Shown: positions 7,774 to 17,719 of the stretch, one piece after another | How the letters are laid out: every line of letters begins with the position of its first letter | Numbering within the stretch: the stretch's first letter is position 1 | Assembly: GCA_902774125.1 (NCBI GenBank) | Contig: CACYHD010000012.1 | Location: 1-36,268, forward strand | Reading direction: 5' to 3' | Length of the DNA stretch: 36,268 nt | DNA from: an uncultured Lachnospiraceae bacterium | GTDB taxonomy: Bacteria > Bacillota > Clostridia > Lachnospirales > Lachnospiraceae | Made by a program: the position numbers and the translations under genes | Notes under the pieces: model-generated | What the model saw: the letters and a program-made list of their open reading frames with translations, nothing else | Told to the model about the DNA's origin: nothing | Databases searched by the model: none

Positions 7774-8706
7774 ATGGTTTTGAATATATTTCTTTTAATA
7801 TTAGGGTTTGTCATGCTAGTGAAAGGCGCGGACTGGTTTGTGGAAGGCGCATCTAGTGTGGCCCAAAAACTTGGCGTGTCACAGCTTGTTATCGGTCTTA
7901 CAATTGTTGCCATGGGTACAAGTATGCCGGAGGCGGCAGTTAGTATCACGGCGGCTATGAGAAAGAACGGCGGAATAACAATCGGTAATATAGTGGGAAG
8001 TAACATTATGAATATTCTACTTATTCTCGGTGTGACAGCTATGATATGTCGTGTTGCTATACAGAAGTCCACATTGCGCTATGAAATTCCATTTATGATT
8101 TTTATCACTGTTGTTTTGATGGTCAGTGGAATTACTGGTGGGCAGATTAGTCGCATAGAAGGCGTGATATTGTGGTTGCTATTTATTCTGTATTTCGTTT
8201 ATCTATTTATAATGATAAAAAAGGATGGCACCCAGGAGAGTGAGGATGTCAAGGACTTTCCTGTGTGGCAATGTATACTTATGATAATTATAGGTGGAGC
8301 GTTGGTCGTAAAGGGAAGTGATTTCGCTGTTGGCGGCGCTACATATATAGCTAATTTTTTTGGAATGAGCACAAGAGTTATCGGTCTTACAATTGTGGCT
8401 TTTGGTACATCTCTTCCGGAACTCGTGACATCAGTTACTGCAGCGAGAAAGGGACATACAGGAATTGCTATCGGTAACATTATAGGAAGCAACGTTTTTA
8501 ACATTCTCTTCGTTGTTGGAACTACAGCACTTATTCGCTCGGTTCCATTCGACGGAAAGTTCCTTGTTGATATGTGGGTGGCAATTGCCAGTGGTGCAAT
8601 ATTGTGGCTTGGAACTGTGCGACACAAGGAACTCAGACGTCCATGTGGAGTTTTGATGCTAGTATGCTACGCTGCATATTTCGTTTATTTGTTCGCATTT
8701 AAATAG
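7774..8706 (+). CDS. Calcium/sodium antiporter, CaCA family (YrbG-like)
   Basis: A 310-residue, ten-helix membrane exchanger with the two inverted alpha-repeats of the family. Repeat 1 has IVAMGTSMPEAAVSITA and GNIVGSNIMNIL; repeat 2 has IVAFGTSLPELVTSVTA and GNIIGSNVFNIL. The Glu in each PE motif and the Asn in each GSN motif form the ion site in known exchangers. It should move Ca2+ out of the cell in exchange for Na+ or H+. The start is supported by a CAGAGG site. It has terminators on both sides and therefore looks monocistronic. Confidence 0.93.
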   Translation: MVLNIFLLILGFVMLVKGADWFVEGASSVAQKLGVSQLVIGLTIVAMGTSMPEAAVSITAAMRKNGGITIGNIVGSNIMNILLILGVTAMICRVAIQKSTLRYEIPFMIFITVVLMVSGITGGQISRIEGVILWLLFILYFVYLFIMIKKDGTQESEDVKDFPVWQCILMIIIGGALVVKGSDFAVGGATYIANFFGMSTRVIGLTIVAFGTSLPELVTSVTAARKGHTGIAIGNIIGSNVFNILFVVGTTALIRSVPFDGKFLVDMWVAIASGAILWLGTVRHKELRRPCGVLMLVCYAAYFVYLFAFK

Positions 8707-8726
8707 AATTCAAAAACAAAAACATA

Positions 8727-8773
8727 CGAGTAGTGTTGGTTGACATAAAACAGCGACACTGCTCGTTTTTTTG
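8727..8773 (+). terminator. Rho-independent terminator after the antiporter gene
   Basis: A 12-bp stem (CGAGTAGTGTTG with CGACACTGCTCG, two G-T pairs) around a 15-base loop is followed by a run of seven T. Confidence 0.85.
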
Positions 8774-8846
8774 TGTCCAAATTTGTGCGGGTGTACTAAA
8801 ATTTGCATAGGTGTGTTTTTTCAAAAGTGATAATAAATATGGAACT

Positions 8847-8874
8847 TTCACAATTAATATCACTATGTTATGAT
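8847..8874 (+). promoter_or_regulatory. Promoter of the double-CotH gene
   Basis: TTCACA (8847-8852) and TATGAT (8869-8874) are separated by 16 bp; each matches the vegetative consensus at five of six positions. The predicted transcript starts near 8881, giving a leader of about 90 bases. Confidence 0.65.
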
Positions 8875-8902
8875 ATACGCGTTAAAAAAACGGTTACAAT
8901 AT

Positions 8903-8934
8903 TAAATCGGCTTTACTAGTTTTAAGTCGATTTA
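8903..8934 (+). promoter_or_regulatory. Leader hairpin upstream of the double-CotH gene
   Basis: An 11-bp stem (8903-8913 with 8924-8934, one G-U pair) closes a 10-base loop. It lies between the promoter and the GGAGG site, with no adjacent T-run typical of a terminator. It could protect the 5' end of a very long message; its role is not shown by the sequence. Confidence 0.5.
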
Positions 8935-8969
8935 GCATATATTTATTTTTGTATGGAGGTTATTAGGTT

Positions 8970-11900
8970 ATGAAACACACTAAGAGACTTTTGTCCTTGG
9001 TAATGTGTGTGGCAATGATTTTTTCAACATTGGCATACAAGGCTAAGGACGTGCAAGCAGCAACTCTATCAAGCGAAGAAATCGCTAGCATAGCAGATGC
9101 ATCTAAGAACCTTGCACTAGGAAAGATTGCCGAGGTGTATCCGGGATGTGCAGAAGGAAACATTCCTAATATGACTAACGGCAATTTGGGCGGAGGCCAT
9201 TGTGCTTTGTCTTCAGGATGGGGCTACTCAGGCGAAGCCTACGCAGTAATCGATCTAGGAGATTACTATGACGCATCATCTCTAGACAAGATGATTGTTA
9301 AGTACAAGGATGCTGCTACTAACGATACTGTTATGGGAAGAACATACAGTATTCAGTATTCAGCAGACAACAGTGAATGGACTACTGTATACGAGTCAGC
9401 TAAGATTACAGCAGCTGATTTTGCTTCAGACAATGCTATTGTCGATGACCTTTCAGGTTATACAGGCGCAGTAAGATTCATCAAGATTGATTATCCTTCA
9501 CTTCCAACTTACGGAATTCAGATTCGTGAGTGGGCTATTATTGCTAACAATCCACAGCTAGCACAGATTGCTAAGCCTAGTGACGCAGCAGATGTTGCTG
9601 TATCAAGCGACGAAATCGGTCAGGTTAAGTACACTGTAGAAGCAGGTGCTAATCAGGATGGTTATGCATACAATGTTTATATCGGAGAGGATATAGTTGG
9701 TGAAAACGTTGAGGCTGGTCAGGAATACACAGTGACTGGTATCAAGGGCGGAGAACAGACAGTTAAGGTTTACTCTGTATACAACGGAATTCTTTCAGAT
9801 GGTTTGGAAAAAACAGTTAATGTCAAAGCGTATGCTACATATATCAAAAAAGATGAAAACATCGCTTACGGCAAAAACTTTTCACTAGATTGTGGCAAGT
9901 CAGCAGAGGGCAACGGTAGCCTTACTGATGGTACTATAAGCCGCACAAGTTACGTGACAACAACTAAGAACCAGCCAGGTTCTTGGGCACAGATTGATCT
10001 AGGTAACGTTTATGAAGGATCTGGCATCGACAATGTTGTTATTTGGTACAGAGATCCTAATGCAGGAACATGGGAAGGTAACGGAGGCCTTAAGCTTCAG
10101 TATTCTTCTAACGGTTCTACATTCGAGGATGTAGCGACAATCAGTGCTAAGCAGTTCGCTGCTATCGATAAGTCAGATGTTCCTTTCTATCTAAACATTG
10201 ATTTAGCAGAAATCAAGGCATCAGCTCCTGACGTTCAGTTCATTAGAGTTTTGTATCCTAAGGCAGTTCCTTACGGTGCACAGATGACAGAAATCGGAGT
10301 ATATGACTTAGATGGCGACTTGGCTATAGCAAGTGGTGAGGGGGTTAACCCACCAGCAAGCGTTACAGCTTCAGGCGATGTTGACATTATTACAGGTACA
10401 ATCGTTGCTGGCGAAAACCAGGAAGATTACTTATACAATGTTTATGTTGACGGCGAACTAGTTAAGAGTGATGTGGCAGCTGGCGACTTTACAATTAACA
10501 ATGTTACAGCTGGAACACATACAGTATCAGTAGCTTCTAAGGTTGGTAACAAAGTTTCTACAATGGTAAGCGTAGAAAATGTTGTTGTAACTACAAGCTA
10601 CACTGTAGACGTTAAGGGCAACGTAAATGCAGCTTTTGCAGACGCTGATCCTGTTTTTGGCTACAACTATGTGAGATACGAGGGCGTTAGCGCAACAGAG
10701 TCTTCTGCGGTTAACGGCGGAAGCAAGGGCGACAAAGCTATCGACAACAACATCAATACTAGATGGGAATCTACACAGCAGGATCCTAACTATATGACTG
10801 TTGATCTCAAAAACAAATATACTATTAGTCAGTTAAAGATTGACTGGGAAACAGCTAGTGCTAAGGTTTACAAAGTAGAAGTTTCTGACAATGGTAAGGA
10901 CTTCGAAGAAGTAGCTAGCGTTAACAGCAATGTTACTCAGAGAACTGACACAATTACATTCAATAAAGAAGTAAAAGGAAGATTTGTAAGAATTTACGGA
11001 ACAGAGAGAACTACTGTTTACGGTTATTCAATCTTCGAAATGGCTATTTATGGTCCGGATGCAGAGATTGCTCCAATTATTCTAAAGGCTCAGAAGAAGG
11101 CATTCATCTACAATGCAACTGATTCTGGCAAGGGATACAGAGTTGAGTTCGATGACTCAGCTAACACAGGCGATAAGGGAGCTATTAAGCTAGACGAGCT
11201 TACAGACGAAGAGTCTTACAAGTATATCGTTACAGTAAACGGTAAGGAGTATACAGTAAGTGCTTCTGGCAAGTATATCGACCTATCAGATGCTGGTTTG
11301 ACAGATGGCCAGACATATACAGCCACAATCAAGTCTGTTTATACAGATGCTAATGGAATAGAAGAGGCTTCACCAGTAACTACAACAAGTAGATTCGTTT
11401 ATACAGATGGACCAGTAGATCCATATGATACAGGTATTGCTTCTGTTCATGTTAGAACATCAAGAACTGATTCTACTAACGGTCTTAACATCTTCAAGGA
11501 TGAAACAAAGACTAAGGTTGACTCAGCTATTACAGTAAAGAACGGTGACAAGTCACTTAACGTTGCCGGCATTGGTCAGATCAATGTAAGAGGTAATTCA
11601 ACTAAGTCAGCGCAGAAGAAGCCATACAACATTAAGTTTACAGAAAAGCTTAACGTTCTTGGAATGGGCAAGGCCAAAAAGTGGTGCTTGCTAGCTAACT
11701 GCTTCGATAAGACACTTATCAGAAACCAGGTTGGCTACTACTTCCACAATCAGCTAGAGAAGACTCAGTCAAGCGGAAACGTTTACTCAAGTCTTGCTAA
11801 GCCTGTAGACCTATATATTGATGGTTATTACGTAGGTGAATATCTACTTGCAGAGGCAGTTGAAACTGGTTCTACAAGAGTTAATATCGACGAAGAAAAT

Positions 11901-14900
11901 CTAGAAAAGCTTGATATTCTTCTTGAGCTTGATGCTACAGGAAGAGATAGAGCTAGTGATTCTCACCTTCTAGTTACAAGCAAGGATGAGAATGGCAATG
12001 TTGTTTTTGACAACAACGACGGTAAGCCGACAACAGCAGCTCATTATCACTCTAAGCACTACGGTCAGGAGTTCACAGTTAATGAGCCAGGTACAGATGG
12101 TACAGCTAACATGGAAGAGTACGGTCCATGGATTGAAAAGTACAGCGACAAGATGACAGCCGTAGAGAACTTTATCGATGAGTTCGAGGATGCTGTTTAT
12201 GCTAAGGATTATGCTAGAGTTTGCGAACTAGCAGATATGGAATCATTCGTTGACTTCTATATCACATCAGAGCTATTCAAGACAAAAGATATCGGATTTA
12301 GCTCTACAAGATTCTATCTCAAAGAGGTAGACGGAACTACAAAACTTTATGGCGGACCACTATGGGATATGGATCTTTCAAGTGGTAACGCAGAAAACAA
12401 TGAAGGTTACACAGACCCTTACGCTAAAAACGAGAACAAGTGGTTCGGCGCTTTGATGGAAATTCCAGAATTCAGAGCTCAGGTTGCTACAAGATGGCAG
12501 GAACAGCTACCACTTATCCACAGCGTTGTAGATGAGGGCGGTGTGATTGACCAGATGATTGATGAGGTATCACTAGCAGCAGCTCTTAACTACTCAGTTG
12601 CTCACAACGTATTCTCATCAGCAGATAATGATTACAACAATGGTTGGGATGTAACAGCTTTATACGGCGCATCACAGAACTTAGGTGAAAACGTATACGG
12701 CTCACGTATCCTACACGATACATACGAAGAGTATTTGGCTGACTTCAAGGCTTGGATGCAGAACAGAGAAGTATGGATGAGCGATTATCTAGGCGTAATC
12801 GAAATTCCAGAACCAACAGAAGTGCCAACAACAGAGGCAGTTACAGAAGCTCCAACAGAGGCAGCAACAGAAGCAGTTACAGAAGCTCCAACAGAGGCAG
12901 CAACTGAAGCAGCAACAGAAGCTCCAACAGAGGCAACAACAGCAGCTGCTCCTTTGAGTCAGCCAGTTGGTTTGACTTATGCAGGTAATGATTATCTTCC
13001 ATTCTACTTTGCATGGGCACCAGTTGCAGAAGCAACAGCATACAATGTTTATATTAACGATGAATATGTAACAACAGTTACTATCCAGAATGTAAACTTC
13101 GACCCTGCACTATTTAGTGAGGCAGGAACATATACTATTTCTATTGAAGCAACAGATGGAACTAGAGTTTCACCAAAGGCATCAGTAGATTATGTAGTTG
13201 AGGCAACAGCAACAACTGTTGAACTTACAACAGCTGAGGAAACACCAGCAGCTACAGAAAATGTTACAGAAGCTCCAACAGAGGCAGCAACAGAAGTTGC
13301 AACAGAAGCAACAACAGTTGAAGAAACAACTGAAGAAGAAACAACAGTTGAAGAAACAACAGTAGAAGAAACTACTGAAGAAGAGACAACTGAAGCTCCT
13401 TTGACATTCGAGTATGAGAAGGCAGGCAAGCTTACTCAGAACTTCCCAGCAGAGGATGCTCAGTACGGAACTAACTACCTAACATTCGAGGGAGTTAGCG
13501 CTACAGCTACAACAGGTAATGCTGCATCAGCTATTGATGGCAAGATTAATACAAGATGGGAATCAGTTCATGGAGTTGATCCACAGACTATTACTATCAA
13601 TCTAGGAAATGTTTACGGTGTTAACCGCCTTGCAATTTTCTGGGAGGCAGCTAACGCTAAAGACTTTACAGTAAGCGTTTCAACAAACGGCGTGGACTAC
13701 ACAGAGGTTGCTGATCTAACTAACATCGTAAGTGGTGATAGAACAGATTACATTACATTCTCAAAGGCAGTTCAGGCACAGTATATTAAGATTCATGGTA
13801 CTGCTAGAAACCTAGTTTATGGTTACTCAATCTGGGAGATGGCAGTATATGGTAATGATTCTTTCAAAGAACCATTTACATTGGCTGCACTTAAGAAGGC
13901 ATATGTTTATAACACAGTAAACGCTATGACTTCTAAGAAGCCAGAAAACACTGGATATCAGGTAGTGTTCTCAGACCCTAACAAGGTTACAGTTGCTGAG
14001 GGCGAGACATACAATTATGTATTCAGCGTAGCAGGACAGAGTTTCGAGCTAGCAGCAAGTGGTGATTATGTAGATTTGAGCCAGGCTGGTTTGAACGATG
14101 GTCAGACTTATACTGGTACAGTATGTGCCAAGTTCACTGATGCTAACGGAAAAATTACTACTTCAGTTCCAGTTGCTACAAGTACTTTTGCTTACACTGA
14201 GGCAGCTGACGAAGTAAACATGTCAGGAATCGGTGCTGTATACATTAGAACATCAAGAACAGATTCAACTGCAGGTCTAGACATCTTCAGAGATGAAACA
14301 AAGACTAAGGTTGATTCGGAAATCGTTGTAAAAACAGCAGCAGGCGATTTGGATTGTGCTGATTTTGGTACATTCAATGTAAGAGGTAACTCAACAAAGT
14401 CAGCTCAGAAGAAAGCGTACAACATTAAGTTCAACAGCAAGCAGAACGTTTACAAGATGGGCAAGGCCAAAAAGTGGTGCCTACTTGCTAACTGCTTTGA
14501 CAAGACACTTATTAGAAACCAGGTTGCTTTTGCATTCCAGAATGCATTAGAAAAAACACAGAGCAGCGGAAATGTTTACTCAAGTCTTGCTAAGCCGGTA
14601 GAACTTTATATCGATGGCAAGTATGTTGGTGAATACCTTCTTACAGAGGCTGTTGAGGCTGGTTCTACAAGAGTAGATATTGATTCTGATAATACAGAAA
14701 ACACTGACATCCTTCTTGAGATTGATGATCAGGGTAGAGATAGAGCAAGCGACGCTCACTTAGTTAAAAACATCGCATACGATGCTGAAGGTAATGTAGC
14801 TTCATACGATTACTACGAGTCTGCACTAGGAATGCAGTTCGCAGTTAACGAGCCAGGAGAGGACGGCGAGGTTAATATGCCAGCCTTCAAGGAGTGGATG

Positions 14901-16175
14901 AAGACTAACGAAGCTAAGATTACAAGAGCTGAGGCATTCCTTGATGAGTTCGAAGCAGCGGTAATTGCTAAGGATTATGCTACACTTAGTCAGCTAGCAG
15001 ATATGGAATCATTCGTTGACTTCTATATTACTGCAGAGCTATTCAAGACTAAGGATATAGGATTCAGTTCTACAAGATATTACATCAAGGGTGATGCTGA
15101 AGGTAACAACAAGTTATACGCAGGTCCACTTTGGGATCTTGACCTATCAAGTGGTAATGCTAACAATAACGAAGGTTATACAGACCCATATGCTAGAAAT
15201 GAGAACAAGTGGTTCAGAGCTTTGATGAACATTCCAGAATTCAGAGATGCAGTAGCTGCTAGATGGGAAGAAGTTCTTCCAATCGTTCACGATCTAGTAG
15301 ATGAGGGCGGAATTATCGACCAGGCTATTGATGAGATTGCAGTAGCAGCAGCTAGAAACTACTCAGTAGCTTACAACGTATTCTCTTCCGCAGAGAATGG
15401 CTACAACAATGGTTGGGATGTAAGCGGTCTATACGGCGCTTCACAGGTTCTAGGTCAGAATGTATACGGTTCTACAATCGTTCACAATACATATGAGGAG
15501 TATGTAGATGACTTCAAGACATGGATGAAGAACAGAAAGAACTGGATGGATACATATCTAGGAGTTCTTGATACTAACAAGCCAGTATACCTACAGCTTG
15601 TTAACGATCAGGTAGAAATCAACTGGAACGATGACGCTGAGGATGCAACATACGAGATTACATTCAAGCCATATGGCCAGGATGAAACAACAGTTACTGC
15701 AACAGGCGACAAGTATGTTCTTGATAACGTTTATCTAGAAAACCAGTCAACTGTTACAGTTAAGAGAATCGATGGCGATGACAAGGTGCTAGTTGGAAGC
15801 GAAAAAGCTTTGGCTGACCTTGCAGTAATCGACATTACTACAGTTAACGAAACTTTGGTTGCAGGACAGACTATTAGAGTTAAAGGTATTGTAAAAAATA
15901 TCGGTACAGCAGTTGCAGTTGTAACTGACAACAAGCGTATCACATCAACTCTAACAGTTGATGGCAGCTGGAAGGGTTACACAGATGGCTATGTTGGACC
16001 AGCTTACCCAGGTGAGACAGTTACTAACTATCAGTTCGTAAGTAACTGGAACGGCAACCAGGTTACAGCCGGCACACATACATTCAAGGTAATGATCGAC
16101 GAGAGATTATTAGTTGAAGAAGCTAACGAAGCTAACAACACTATGGAAAAAGATTTCGTAGTTGAAGCTAACTAA
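8970..16175 (+). CDS. Giant secreted double CotH kinase-fold protein with discoidin domains
   Basis: The 2401-residue protein has a signal peptide (1-31, ending VQA). Order of domains: discoidin/F5-8C 1 (about 46-193), FN3-like, discoidin 2 (about 293-445), FN3-like, discoidin 3 (about 551-697), FN3-like, CotH 1 (about 820-1278), Thr/Glu linker, FN3-like (about 1328-1410), second Thr/Glu linker, discoidin 4 (about 1480-1625), FN3-like, CotH 2 (about 1751-2205), a short beta domain and a CARDB-like domain (about 2285-2401). Both CotH units keep the nucleotide-binding RGNSTKSAQKK motif and the metal-binding GPLWDxDLSSGN motif (WDMD 1132-1135, WDLD 2055-2058). CotH proteins are atypical kinases that phosphorylate secreted or spore-coat proteins. 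Discoidin and FN3 modules suggest carbohydrate or surface binding. There is no sortase motif, dockerin or membrane anchor. A GGAGG site fixes the start. Confidence 0.9.
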   Translation: MKHTKRLLSLVMCVAMIFSTLAYKAKDVQAATLSSEEIASIADASKNLALGKIAEVYPGCAEGNIPNMTNGNLGGGHCALSSGWGYSGEAYAVIDLGDYYDASSLDKMIVKYKDAATNDTVMGRTYSIQYSADNSEWTTVYESAKITAADFASDNAIVDDLSGYTGAVRFIKIDYPSLPTYGIQIREWAIIANNPQLAQIAKPSDAADVAVSSDEIGQVKYTVEAGANQDGYAYNVYIGEDIVGENVEAGQEYTVTGIKGGEQTVKVYSVYNGILSDGLEKTVNVKAYATYIKKDENIAYGKNFSLDCGKSAEGNGSLTDGTISRTSYVTTTKNQPGSWAQIDLGNVYEGSGIDNVVIWYRDPNAGTWEGNGGLKLQYSSNGSTFEDVATISAKQFAAIDKSDVPFYLNIDLAEIKASAPDVQFIRVLYPKAVPYGAQMTEIGVYDLDGDLAIASGEGVNPPASVTASGDVDIITGTIVAGENQEDYLYNVYVDGELVKSDVAAGDFTINNVTAGTHTVSVASKVGNKVSTMVSVENVVVTTSYTVDVKGNVNAAFADADPVFGYNYVRYEGVSATESSAVNGGSKGDKAIDNNINTRWESTQQDPNYMTVDLKNKYTISQLKIDWETASAKVYKVEVSDNGKDFEEVASVNSNVTQRTDTITFNKEVKGRFVRIYGTERTTVYGYSIFEMAIYGPDAEIAPIILKAQKKAFIYNATDSGKGYRVEFDDSANTGDKGAIKLDELTDEESYKYIVTVNGKEYTVSASGKYIDLSDAGLTDGQTYTATIKSVYTDANGIEEASPVTTTSRFVYTDGPVDPYDTGIASVHVRTSRTDSTNGLNIFKDETKTKVDSAITVKNGDKSLNVAGIGQINVRGNSTKSAQKKPYNIKFTEKLNVLGMGKAKKWCLLANCFDKTLIRNQVGYYFHNQLEKTQSSGNVYSSLAKPVDLYIDGYYVGEYLLAEAVETGSTRVNIDEENLEKLDILLELDATGRDRASDSHLLVTSKDENGNVVFDNNDGKPTTAAHYHSKHYGQEFTVNEPGTDGTANMEEYGPWIEKYSDKMTAVENFIDEFEDAVYAKDYARVCELADMESFVDFYITSELFKTKDIGFSSTRFYLKEVDGTTKLYGGPLWDMDLSSGNAENNEGYTDPYAKNENKWFGALMEIPEFRAQVATRWQEQLPLIHSVVDEGGVIDQMIDEVSLAAALNYSVAHNVFSSADNDYNNGWDVTALYGASQNLGENVYGSRILHDTYEEYLADFKAWMQNREVWMSDYLGVIEIPEPTEVPTTEAVTEAPTEAATEAVTEAPTEAATEAATEAPTEATTAAAPLSQPVGLTYAGNDYLPFYFAWAPVAEATAYNVYINDEYVTTVTIQNVNFDPALFSEAGTYTISIEATDGTRVSPKASVDYVVEATATTVELTTAEETPAATENVTEAPTEAATEVATEATTVEETTEEETTVEETTVEETTEEETTEAPLTFEYEKAGKLTQNFPAEDAQYGTNYLTFEGVSATATTGNAASAIDGKINTRWESVHGVDPQTITINLGNVYGVNRLAIFWEAANAKDFTVSVSTNGVDYTEVADLTNIVSGDRTDYITFSKAVQAQYIKIHGTARNLVYGYSIWEMAVYGNDSFKEPFTLAALKKAYVYNTVNAMTSKKPENTGYQVVFSDPNKVTVAEGETYNYVFSVAGQSFELAASGDYVDLSQAGLNDGQTYTGTVCAKFTDANGKITTSVPVATSTFAYTEAADEVNMSGIGAVYIRTSRTDSTAGLDIFRDETKTKVDSEIVVKTAAGDLDCADFGTFNVRGNSTKSAQKKAYNIKFNSKQNVYKMGKAKKWCLLANCFDKTLIRNQVAFAFQNALEKTQSSGNVYSSLAKPVELYIDGKYVGEYLLTEAVEAGSTRVDIDSDNTENTDILLEIDDQGRDRASDAHLVKNIAYDAEGNVASYDYYESALGMQFAVNEPGEDGEVNMPAFKEWMKTNEAKITRAEAFLDEFEAAVIAKDYATLSQLADMESFVDFYITAELFKTKDIGFSSTRYYIKGDAEGNNKLYAGPLWDLDLSSGNANNNEGYTDPYARNENKWFRALMNIPEFRDAVAARWEEVLPIVHDLVDEGGIIDQAIDEIAVAAARNYSVAYNVFSSAENGYNNGWDVSGLYGASQVLGQNVYGSTIVHNTYEEYVDDFKTWMKNRKNWMDTYLGVLDTNKPVYLQLVNDQVEINWNDDAEDATYEITFKPYGQDETTVTATGDKYVLDNVYLENQSTVTVKRIDGDDKVLVGSEKALADLAVIDITTVNETLVAGQTIRVKGIVKNIGTAVAVVTDNKRITSTLTVDGSWKGYTDGYVGPAYPGETVTNYQFVSNWNGNQVTAGTHTFKVMIDERLLVEEANEANNTMEKDFVVEAN
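12808..12951 (+). repeat. Coding repeat: first Thr/Glu/Ala linker
   Basis: Repeated GAAGCTCCAACAGAGGCA-type units encode TEAPTEAATEA repeats between CotH 1 and the next FN3-like domain, an extended, probably flexible acidic spacer. Confidence 0.85.
13200..13402 (+). repeat. Coding repeat: second Thr/Glu linker
   Basis: Repeats of GAAGAAACAACA-like units encode TVEETTEEETT runs, joining the middle FN3-like domain to discoidin domain 4. It is more acidic than the first linker. The antisense frame gives an artificial Ser/Val-rich ORF. Confidence 0.85.
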
Positions 16176-16189
16176 AAACAAAAACAATA

Positions 16190-16230
16190 AAAGAGGTATC
16201 TAATCACTTTGGTTAGATACCTCTTTTTTT
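16190..16230. terminator. Terminator of the double-CotH gene, possibly bidirectional
   Basis: A 13-bp perfect stem (AAGAGGTATCTAA with TTAGATACCTCTT) with a 9-base loop precedes a T-run on the plus strand. The opposite side is A-rich, so it may also stop transcription of the convergent mgtE. Confidence 0.9.
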
Positions 16231-16263
16231 GATTGAAGCGTAATATATCATATGTCAGTAGTA

Positions 16264-16284
16264 CTTTAGGAATTAATCCTAAAG
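16264..16284. repeat. Short inverted repeat beyond the mgtE stop
   Basis: Perfect 8-bp arms (CTTTAGGA and TCCTAAAG) flank a 5-base loop just downstream of mgtE on the minus strand. No T-run follows, so it could protect the message end rather than terminate. Confidence 0.4.
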
Positions 16285-16291
16285 CTGTTTG

Positions 16292-17683
16292 TTATTTCAA
16301 AATATTGATTAGGAATAACCAGGCCAATCCGTAGTAAGAAACAACTGCAACAAGGTCGTTGAGTGTTGTAATCAACGGTCCTGAAGCAACGGCCGGATCG
16401 ATTCCAATTTTTTTGAAAAACATCGGTATTATTGTGCCGGAAAAACTAGAAATAGTCATAGCAAGCAATAAAGCAGCGCCGACACATAAAGCAATCATAA
16501 GTGCCATGTGAGGGCTGTATGCATTTTTGGTGCTGACATAAACCATGACAATTCCCATGGAGAGAATGCTTAGAATCAAGCCGTTAGTGAAACCGACTCT
16601 CGTTTCCTTGAAAAGCATTCCGAGTTTTTGCTTACCCGATAAATTCTCGTCCATTAGAACACGAATAGTGACGGCTAGTGACTGTGTGCCTACGTTTCCG
16701 GCCATGTCGAGTATGAGAGACTGGAAGGCAACCAATATAGTGAGGTCTGCCATTACGTGCTCGAAGGCGCCAACAACTGAGGACACAACAGTGCCTAGTA
16801 CAAGAAGGACGACTAACCATGGAAGTCGCTTTTTGATACTGACCTTAATAGGCTCGTCTAGATCTTCCTCTTCAGAAAGACCACCGAGCTTGGCATAGTC
16901 CTCGCCCATCTCTTCGCCGACGATTTCGACAATGTCCTGGGAAGTGATTATGCCTAAAAGCTTGTTGTTGTTATCTAGAACCGGGATGGAATCCTCGGAA
17001 TATTTTTTGAGTCGCTCGATACAGTCGTCAATCATCTCAGTAGCATATACGTATGGGTACGAAGTGGAGACGATGTCATCAACATTCATATGTTTTCTTG
17101 CGCGAATAATGTCGCTTAGCTCGATGATGCCGTAAAAAACATCATTCTCATCCACAACGTAGAGGGTAGACACATTGTCCTTGTCCTCAGCCTGAGCGAT
17201 TAACTCGTGCATTGCTGTCGCTATATCCACACCTTTTTGGACTACAACATAATCGGTAGAAATCTTACTACCAATTTCGTCCTCGTCGAAGGAGGCGAGA
17301 AGTTGGATTTTTTGCTTACTCTCAGAATCAAGAATATCAAGAAGAGTGTTGCGGCTCTCCCTGTCTAACTCTCTGAATATATCTGTAACTTCATCATCGT
17401 CCATCTCGTTGATGACGTCGGCGCGCTGCTTGATGCCAAGCTCGCCAAAAAATTCCAGTGGATCCTCAATGTAAGAAATAATATCTGCCAATGTCTCTGC
17501 ATCGAATATGCGGTAGAGAATTTTGCGCTCATCCTGACTCATTTCTTCCATAGCCATAGCCATATCGTTGTCGTGATAGTCGGATAGCTTTTCCTTGAGG
17601 GCTATAGGCGAAATTCCGCTTCGCACGATTTGAAGTATTTGATCTTTGTAATCCGGCTGTGTGCCGTGTGATATGTTGCCCAT
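16292..17683 (-). CDS. mgtE: Magnesium transporter MgtE
   Basis: A 463-residue protein of normal MgtE length. It has an N-terminal superhelical domain (about 1-145, with repeated acidic EMDDDEVTDIFREL-type segments), two CBS domains (about 148-275), an amphipathic connecting helix and five membrane helices (from about residue 305). The pore helix region GNVGTQSLAVTIR and the acidic metal site around DMAGN and GIDP are present. MgtE is a Mg2+ channel closed by Mg2+ binding to its cytoplasmic domains. An AAGGGG site supports the start. It follows the AraC-type gene by 36 bp on the same strand with no terminator between, so the two are probably co-transcribed. No M-box leader fits in this gap. 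Confidence 0.95.
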   Translation of the reverse strand: MGNISHGTQPDYKDQILQIVRSGISPIALKEKLSDYHDNDMAMAMEEMSQDERKILYRIFDAETLADIISYIEDPLEFFGELGIKQRADVINEMDDDEVTDIFRELDRESRNTLLDILDSESKQKIQLLASFDEDEIGSKISTDYVVVQKGVDIATAMHELIAQAEDKDNVSTLYVVDENDVFYGIIELSDIIRARKHMNVDDIVSTSYPYVYATEMIDDCIERLKKYSEDSIPVLDNNNKLLGIITSQDIVEIVGEEMGEDYAKLGGLSEEEDLDEPIKVSIKKRLPWLVVLLVLGTVVSSVVGAFEHVMADLTILVAFQSLILDMAGNVGTQSLAVTIRVLMDENLSGKQKLGMLFKETRVGFTNGLILSILSMGIVMVYVSTKNAYSPHMALMIALCVGAALLLAMTISSFSGTIIPMFFKKIGIDPAVASGPLITTLNDLVAVVSYYGLAWLFLINILK

Positions 17684-17719
17684 AATATTAATTCCCCTTT
17701 TAAATATTCTATAATTAAA

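Larger units (their letters stand above)
10621..15570 (+). repeat. Internal duplication of a discoidin-FN3-CotH module
   Basis: The module encoded by about 10621-12808 reappears at about 13403-15570. Matching landmarks are YEGVSATES/FEGVSATAT, TSRTDSTNGLNIF/TSRTDSTAGLDIF, KWCLLANCFDKTLIRNQV in both, and GYTDPYA in both. The copies have diverged at many positions but keep order and length. Confidence 0.85.

Noticed and set aside
13190-13429. Antisense ORF rich in Ser and Val
   Set aside because: It is the complement of the Thr/Glu repeat linker, has no binding site and arises from repeat composition.
17684-17719. M-box magnesium riboswitch before mgtE
   Set aside because: Only 36 bp separate the two genes, far too short for the aptamer, and no folded leader is visible.
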